A stretch of DNA of 64,000 nucleotides from assembly GCF_000423605.1 (NCBI RefSeq), contig NZ_AUIH01000009.1, positions 100,286 to 164,285 of the forward strand, written 5' to 3'. How positions within the stretch are numbered: position 1 is the first letter of the stretch; the number at the start of each line of letters is the position of its first letter. Shown here piece after piece: positions 59,151 to 64,000 of this stretch. Below the pieces are notes generated by a model. That model saw only the letters and a list, made by a program, of their open reading frames with translations, did no database searches and was not told the DNA's origin. Origin of the DNA: Saccharospirillum impatiens DSM 12546. Lineage in GTDB: Bacteria; Pseudomonadota; Gammaproteobacteria; Pseudomonadales; Natronospirillaceae. The translations under genes were made by a program, and so were the position numbers.

Positions 59151-60566
59151 GTGTTGAAAAAGGTGCTCATAGCAAATCGCGGTGAAATCGCCGTCCGCAT
59201 CATTCGCGCCTGTTCGGAACTGGGCATTCGCTCAGTGGCCATTTATACCGAACCGGACCGCTACGGCCTTCACGTAAAACGTGCCGATGAAGCCTACTCA
59301 TTGGGCGATGATCCGCTCGAGGGGTATCTGGACCCACTGCGCATCGTCAATCGGGCTCTGGAAACCGGCTGTGACGCCATCCACCCGGGCTACGGTTTCC
59401 TGTCCGAAAACGCCCGCTTCGCACAACTGTGTGAGCAAAAAGGCATCACCTTCATTGGCCCCAAATCCACGGTTATCGCGAAAATGGGCGATAAGACGTC
59501 GGCCCGGGACAGCATGCGCGCTGCCGGCGTACCAGTCACACCGGGTTCAGACGGCAACCTCGCCAACCTGGAAGAAGCGCTGGCACTGGCGGAGACAATT
59601 GGCTACCCGATCATGCTGAAGGCCACATCCGGTGGCGGTGGCCGCGGTATTCGGCGTTGCGATACGGCCGAGGAACTGACCAAACAGTACCCCCGGGTTA
59701 TCTCCGAGGCGACCAAAGCCTTTGGCTCAGCCGATGTGTTCATGGAGAAGTGCATTGTTAATCCACGTCACATCGAAGCCCAGATTCTCGCTGATGCCGA
59801 AGGCAATGTGATTCATTTATTCGAGCGTGACTGCTCGATTCAACGACGCAACCAAAAACTGATCGAGATCGCACCCAGCCCGCAAATCACTCCGGAGCAG
59901 CGCCAATATATTGGTGAACTGGCAGTACGGGCCGCCAAAGCCGTTGGGTACGAAAATGCCGGTACGGTTGAGTTTCTGTTAACCGGAAACGAAGTGTACT
60001 TCATGGAAATGAACACACGCGTTCAGGTAGAACACACCATCACCGAACAGGTGACCGGGGTTGATATTGTTCAGGAACAACTGCGCATTGCCTCGGGCCT
60101 GCCGCTGCGCTACGACCAGCAAGACATTCAACTGCACGGTTACGCCATACAGTTTCGTATCAACGCCGAAGACCCCAAGAACGATTTTCTCCCAAGCTTC
60201 GGCCGCATCACGCATTATTATGCACCGGGCGGACCGGGTGTTCGGGTCGACACCGCTATTTTTACCGGGTACGACATCCCACCCTACTTCGATTCGATGT
60301 GCCTGAAACTGGTGGTATGGGCTCTGACCTGGGATGACGTCATCGCCCGTGGTCGCCGCGCCCTGGACGACATGCGCCTGCACGGTATTCGCACCACATC
60401 CAATTACTACCAGCAAATTCTCGCGCACCCCGACTTTCAGAAAGGCGATTTCAACACCAGCTTTGTGCCCGACCATCCGGAACTTCTGAACTATTCCACC
60501 AAACGTCACCCCAGTGAAATAGCGCTGGTTCTGGCGTCAGCCATTGCCGCCCACGCTGGCTGGTAA
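59151..60566 (+). CDS. pycA: Pyruvate carboxylase subunit A (biotin carboxylase)
   Basis: 471 residues from a GTG at 59151 (GAGGGAG upstream). Biotin carboxylase architecture: KVLIANRGEIAVRIIRACSELGI, ATP-grasp loop KATSGGGGRGIR, HLFERDCSIQRRNQKLIEIAPS, MEMNTRVQVEHTITEQVTG. With the next gene it makes the two-subunit acetyl-/pyruvate-type carboxylase that supplies oxaloacetate. A role as acetyl-CoA carboxylase AccC is less likely because accB is absent and an OadA-like subunit follows. Confidence 0.93.
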   Translation: MLKKVLIANRGEIAVRIIRACSELGIRSVAIYTEPDRYGLHVKRADEAYSLGDDPLEGYLDPLRIVNRALETGCDAIHPGYGFLSENARFAQLCEQKGITFIGPKSTVIAKMGDKTSARDSMRAAGVPVTPGSDGNLANLEEALALAETIGYPIMLKATSGGGGRGIRRCDTAEELTKQYPRVISEATKAFGSADVFMEKCIVNPRHIEAQILADAEGNVIHLFERDCSIQRRNQKLIEIAPSPQITPEQRQYIGELAVRAAKAVGYENAGTVEFLLTGNEVYFMEMNTRVQVEHTITEQVTGVDIVQEQLRIASGLPLRYDQQDIQLHGYAIQFRINAEDPKNDFLPSFGRITHYYAPGGPGVRVDTAIFTGYDIPPYFDSMCLKLVVWALTWDDVIARGRRALDDMRLHGIRTTSNYYQQILAHPDFQKGDFNTSFVPDHPELLNYSTKRHPSEIALVLASAIAAHAGW

Positions 60567-60592
60567 ACACCACCGGTCAAGAGGAGAAAAAG

Positions 60593-62392
60593 ATGAAACC
60601 GATTGAAGTGACCGACCTCACCCTGCGTGATGCCCACCAATCGCTGATCGCCACTCGCATGCGTACGGAAGACATGCTGCCCATTTGCGAGAAGCTCGAT
60701 AACATCGGCTACTGGTCCCTGGAAGTCTGGGGTGGCGCAACCTTTGATGCCTGCGTTCGTTTCCTGAAGGAAGACCCGTGGGAACGCTTGCGCCAATTGC
60801 GGGCAGCCCTGCCCAAAACCCGACTGCAAATGTTGCTGCGCGGCCAGAATTTGCTGGGATACCGGCACTACGCCGACGACGTGGTTGAAGCTTTTGTTCA
60901 GTCAGCGGCGGACAACGGCATCGATGTGTTTCGGGTATTCGATGCACTGAACGACCTGCGCAACCTGGACGTTGCCATGAAGGCGGTAAAGAAAGCCGGC
61001 AAACACGCCCAGGGCACACTCTGCTACACCACCAGCCCAGTGCACACGCTGGCCATGTTTACCGAGCAGGCCCGGGCATTGCGTGACATGGGAGCGGACT
61101 CCATAGCGATCAAAGACATGGCTGGCTTGCTGACGCCGTATGCGACCTATGATCTGGTCAAAGCGATCAAAGCCGAAGTCGACTTGCCCCTGGTCATTCA
61201 CAGCCACTCGACCGCTGGCCTAGCGGCCCAATGCCAATTAAAAGCCATTGAGGCCGGCGCGGACCGAATCGACACCGCCATTTCTTCGTTTGCGGGCGGC
61301 ACCAGTCACCCGGCCACAGAAACCCAGGTCGCGGCACTGAAAGACACCCCCTGGGACACCGGTCTGGATCTGGCCCCCTTACAGGAAGTGGCCGATTACT
61401 TCCGCGAGGTACGCAAAAAATACCATCAGTTTGAAAGTGAATTCACCCGCGAAGACATCTCGGTACAAATCAATCAGGTCCCGGGCGGTATGATGTCCAA
61501 CCTGGCCAACCAGTTAAAAGAACAAAATGCACTTGACCGCATTCGTGACGTGTTCAACGAAATTCCACGCGTGCGCGAAGACCTGGGGTTCCCACCCCTG
61601 GTGACGCCGACGTCCCAAATCGTCGGCACCCAAGCGGTCTACAACGTATTGGCCGGTGAACGATATAAAACCATCACCAATGAGGTGAAGCGCTACTTAC
61701 TGGGCGGTTACGGGAAGCCACCGGCCGAAGTCAATGCCCGGGTGCTGAAAAAAGCCATCGGTAACGAAAGCGTCTCCGACGCACGCCCCGCCGATGCACT
61801 GAAACCGGAAATGCACACACTGACCCGCGACATTGACGAATTAGCCCAATGCAAAGAAGACGTCTTAACCTTCGCCATGTTTCCGGACATGGGTCGCGAA
61901 TTCCTGAAGCAACGAGCCGAAGGCACCCTGGTCCCTGAACCCCTGTTGCCGCCTGAATCCACAGCAGCCCACAAGCCGTCAGGTGCAACACCCACCGAAT
62001 TCAAGGTCGACGTTCACGGCGAAACTTACGAAGTGGCTGTGACCGGGGTTGGTGATTTTGGCAGCGGTAAGCGCAAACTCTATATCTCTCTGGATGGCAT
62101 GCCAGAAGAAGTGGTATTTGAAAGCCTGAACGAATACGTCGCCGATGGCCGTGGCAGCGGCCGACAAAAAGCCTCCGAGCCCGGGCACGTAACAGCCGCG
62201 ATGCCGGGTAACATTGTGGATGTGCTCGTCAGCGAAGGCGATGCCGTTGAAGCGGGCCAGGCTGTGCTGGTCACCGAAGCCATGAAAATGGAAACCGAGA
62301 TTAACGCCAGTGTCGCTGGCACCGTAAAGGCGGTGTATGTTGTAAAAGGCGACAGGGTGACACCGGGCGAGATATTGGTCGATATTGGTTGA
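60593..62392 (+). CDS. pycB: Pyruvate carboxylase subunit B (oxaloacetate decarboxylase alpha-like)
   Basis: 599 residues: an N-terminal carboxyltransferase TIM barrel (VTDLTLRDAHQSLIATRMRTEDM, DSIAIKDMAGLLTPY, HSHSTAGLAAQ with metal-binding His), a PYC/OADA domain, a Pro/Ala linker and a C-terminal biotinyl domain with EAMKMET (biotinylated Lys about residue 565). GAGGAG precedes the ATG. No oadB/oadG membrane subunits follow, which favours pyruvate carboxylase over a sodium-pumping decarboxylase. Confidence 0.93.
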   Translation: MKPIEVTDLTLRDAHQSLIATRMRTEDMLPICEKLDNIGYWSLEVWGGATFDACVRFLKEDPWERLRQLRAALPKTRLQMLLRGQNLLGYRHYADDVVEAFVQSAADNGIDVFRVFDALNDLRNLDVAMKAVKKAGKHAQGTLCYTTSPVHTLAMFTEQARALRDMGADSIAIKDMAGLLTPYATYDLVKAIKAEVDLPLVIHSHSTAGLAAQCQLKAIEAGADRIDTAISSFAGGTSHPATETQVAALKDTPWDTGLDLAPLQEVADYFREVRKKYHQFESEFTREDISVQINQVPGGMMSNLANQLKEQNALDRIRDVFNEIPRVREDLGFPPLVTPTSQIVGTQAVYNVLAGERYKTITNEVKRYLLGGYGKPPAEVNARVLKKAIGNESVSDARPADALKPEMHTLTRDIDELAQCKEDVLTFAMFPDMGREFLKQRAEGTLVPEPLLPPESTAAHKPSGATPTEFKVDVHGETYEVAVTGVGDFGSGKRKLYISLDGMPEEVVFESLNEYVADGRGSGRQKASEPGHVTAAMPGNIVDVLVSEGDAVEAGQAVLVTEAMKMETEINASVAGTVKAVYVVKGDRVTPGEILVDIG

Positions 62393-62417
62393 GCGGGGAA
62401 AGGCCTAAAACTGAACC

Positions 62418-62447
62418 GCAAGCACCCCGCGTCGAAAGGGTGCTTGC
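62418..62447 (+). terminator. Hairpin after pycB
   Basis: Perfect 10-base stem GCAAGCACCC / GGGTGCTTGC with a 10-base loop, 25 bases after the pycB stop. No T-run follows, so it may be Rho-dependent or a 3'-end stabiliser. Confidence 0.5.
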
Positions 62448-62547
62448 ACAACCCCCTCGCAACCATTTGCTGGAAAAGACTGGCAAATACTACCAGTCTG
62501 TTTCAATCACAAAGAGTGATGGCCAGTCTACCACCCTCATGTATTGC

Positions 62548-63674
62548 TCAGCCTGCATAGCGATAGCTAACGACAATTTCATCACCGGCGGCAGGTAATT
62601 CGGTACCATGAAATACAATGCGCGTTGAGCCTTCATTAATCGACCAGCCATTACTTAGACTACGAGGTACTGTCGCCCCATTGTTCGTAACCACAATGGA
62701 GGTGGTAATCGGTTCCTGGCTCAATCCAAATTGCGAACTGATTGCGCCCGCCGCATCGGCGATATCTGTCATAAACTGCTCAAAGCTCAGCAGATTTTCA
62801 ATATCGGCAACCAAGCCACTGGTTTCATTGCTCAGATCGTCATATTGGCTGTCTTCTGCATCATATGGCTCCACAATTGAGTGAAACGTATATCCTTCAG
62901 TCACGAACACATTATTCGCGACATCAAATGCAACACCGTCTGTTGACCGGCGTTCATATTGACTCTCTTCATCACTAAGCAAGATTACCGACAGCGAAGA
63001 ATTCTGTCTGGGCATGCCCTCATCGGCCGCATCGCCTCCTGCAGACAGTGTTGTCTCCGCATTATATATACCGGTCTCAGTGGAACTACCACCCGTCCCG
63101 GCAACCAACCGGTTTTCAAGCTCGGTGAGACCATCAGACCCCTCTGCGGGGGTAAGCAGCTTGGGGAAATCAGTGTCATGCTGAGTTAACACAGAGTCGT
63201 AACCGGTCGTAATAACGCCAATCGAATAATCAAAGCCCGAATTATTGATCACAGCCACGAAATCTTGTGCGGCCTGGCTCAATGCATCCTGCTCATCACT
63301 CATGCTGCCGGAATCATCCACAACAAACAGAAAATCGGCTTTGTCCGAACCTGCTTGTACAGCAAAACTCTCGGACGTGCTGACCAGCGTTGAACCCGAT
63401 CTGACGGTATTGTTCGGATTAACCGCAGACGATACCGCAGAGGCAAAGGTGCCGGCCTTGTCTTTGGGCACCAGTACCGCATTGATCAAAACACCGTCGG
63501 CACCCAGGTGAAACACCAACAATTTGAGTCTCATTTCCGTGGCTGTCGCATCATCGGTTTGTACTGCCGGGAGCGTTAGTGTGGTCGACAAGGTACCGTC
63601 CAGATCAATTGCCACCTCGGTCAGCGCATTAGCTAGTGCCCGTCCATAAACGGCTAAGCTTCTGAAAATAAAAG
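62548..63674 (-). pseudogene. Von Willebrand factor A domain protein, 5' end removed by IS insertion
   Basis: The minus-strand frame from 63615 to 62548 gives 355 residues with a vWA domain: MIDAS motif VDDSGSMSDEQ, then NSSLSVILLSDEESQYERR and AAGAISSQFGLSQEPI. The same frame is open without a start codon from 63615 to the IS end at 63675 and continues into it (LAVYGRALANALTEVAIDLD just before the first GTG), so the gene very likely began beyond the insertion. Only its 3' part is here. The original product was probably an extracellular or surface protein. An intact short form from the GTG at 63615 cannot be excluded. Confidence 0.65.
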
Positions 63675-64000
63675 AGGCTCTTCGTAGTTTCCTGTGGAAA
63701 TCCAGTATAATCAGGACTTGATCATACCGAATTTACGGGGAGTCTTTCTGTGGAAATCGAAGAGCATTATGCACTGCTTCTGGGTATTCATTCGCCCTGG
63801 GAGACAAGCTCGGTAGACCTCAACATGGCCAATAGCCGAGTCGATATCGAGATTGAGTATGTCGACTCCACTGGCGCGTGTCCTGAGTGCGGAACATTAT
63901 GTCCAAAACACGATGAACGTGAATCCCGGACCTGGCGCCATCTGGATACCATGCAGTTTGCTACTTACCTGCACGCTCGGTTGCCAAGGGTCAAGTGTAA
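63675..64000 (+). mobile_element. ISL3-family insertion sequence, left end (runs off window)
   Basis: The end GGCTCTTCGTAGTTTCC has the GGCTCTT opening typical of ISL3-family terminal repeats. A transposase frame begins 75 bases inside. The right end and the expected 8-base target duplication are outside the window; the 8 bases before the left end are ATAAAAGA. Confidence 0.85.
63750..64000 (+). CDS. ISL3-family transposase (5' part)
   Basis: 83 codons visible from a GTG at 63750, with ACGGGGA upstream. The product has the N-terminal zinc-finger of ISL3 transposases (CPECGTLCPKHDERESRTWR) followed by HLDTMQFATYLHARLPRVKC. The DDE catalytic domain lies beyond the window. Confidence 0.9.
   Translation, partial: MEIEEHYALLLGIHSPWETSSVDLNMANSRVDIEIEYVDSTGACPECGTLCPKHDERESRTWRHLDTMQFATYLHARLPRVKC

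Overview
The window is a chromosomal segment of a Gammaproteobacterium. The gene orders fimU-pilV-pilW-pilX-pilY1-pilE next to pilS-pilR, rpsT // murJ-ribF-ileS-lspA-fkpB-ispH, grpE-dnaK-dnaJ-dapB opposite recN, and fur/bamE/rnfH/ratA are all typical of Pseudomonas and Oceanospirillales-type bacteria. A marine or saline member related to Saccharospirillum or Reinekea is a guess, not a demonstration. Base composition is mostly moderately GC-rich (a sampled ileS line is about 58% G+C), with an A+T-richer block over the type IV pilus genes (sampled lines in fimT and pilY1 are about 42%).

Layout: 1-1319 is the 5' part of nadE (minus). 1475-11956 is type IV pilus regulation (PilS/PilR) and the minor-pilin/PilY1 cluster. 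12182-19500 is a housekeeping operon (ispH, fkpB, lspA, ileS, ribF, murJ) divergent from rpsT. 20163-24294 holds a DUF4198 protein, pirin with a divergent LysR regulator, and a general porin. 24295-25461 has no recognisable gene. 25462-30526 is the heat-shock operon, with sigma-32-like promoters before grpE and dnaK. recN follows under a near-consensus LexA box. 32723-39775 is an assortment: TlpA-like protein, Fur, BamE, RnfH, RatA, an NSS-like transporter, a PQQ-type sugar dehydrogenase, an orphan solute-binding protein and an arylformamidase-like hydrolase.

40218-53331 is the metabolic highlight. It is a 13-gene catabolic cluster with the make-up of the aerobic CoA-dependent 2-aminobenzoate (anthranilate) pathway known from Azoarcus evansii: a two-domain flavin monooxygenase/old-yellow-enzyme reductase, SDR, MarR regulator, enoyl-CoA hydratase, acyl-CoA dehydrogenase, aryl-CoA ligase, five-part Liv-type ABC importer, acyl-CoA thioesterase and RidA. 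The importer would take up the aromatic acid, the ligase activate it, the fusion enzyme dearomatise it, and the beta-oxidation-like enzymes open and shorten the ring product. RidA and thioesterase would deal with the enamine/imine and stalled thioesters. Long GC-rich hairpins lie in the leaders of the first gene and of the transporter.

53452-62392 holds fdhD, a sorbosone-dehydrogenase-like lipoprotein, a ZIP transporter, a class-2 polyphosphate kinase, and a LysR gene divergent from the two-subunit pyruvate carboxylase pycA-pycB. The right edge is a von Willebrand factor A protein gene that appears to be cut at its 5' end by an ISL3-family insertion sequence, which runs off the window.

Non-coding structure worth attention: two arrays of a degenerate 17-base tandem repeat in opposite orientations, three palindromes around dapB, GCTAACA heptamer repeats, and three inverted-repeat elements in the catabolic cluster.
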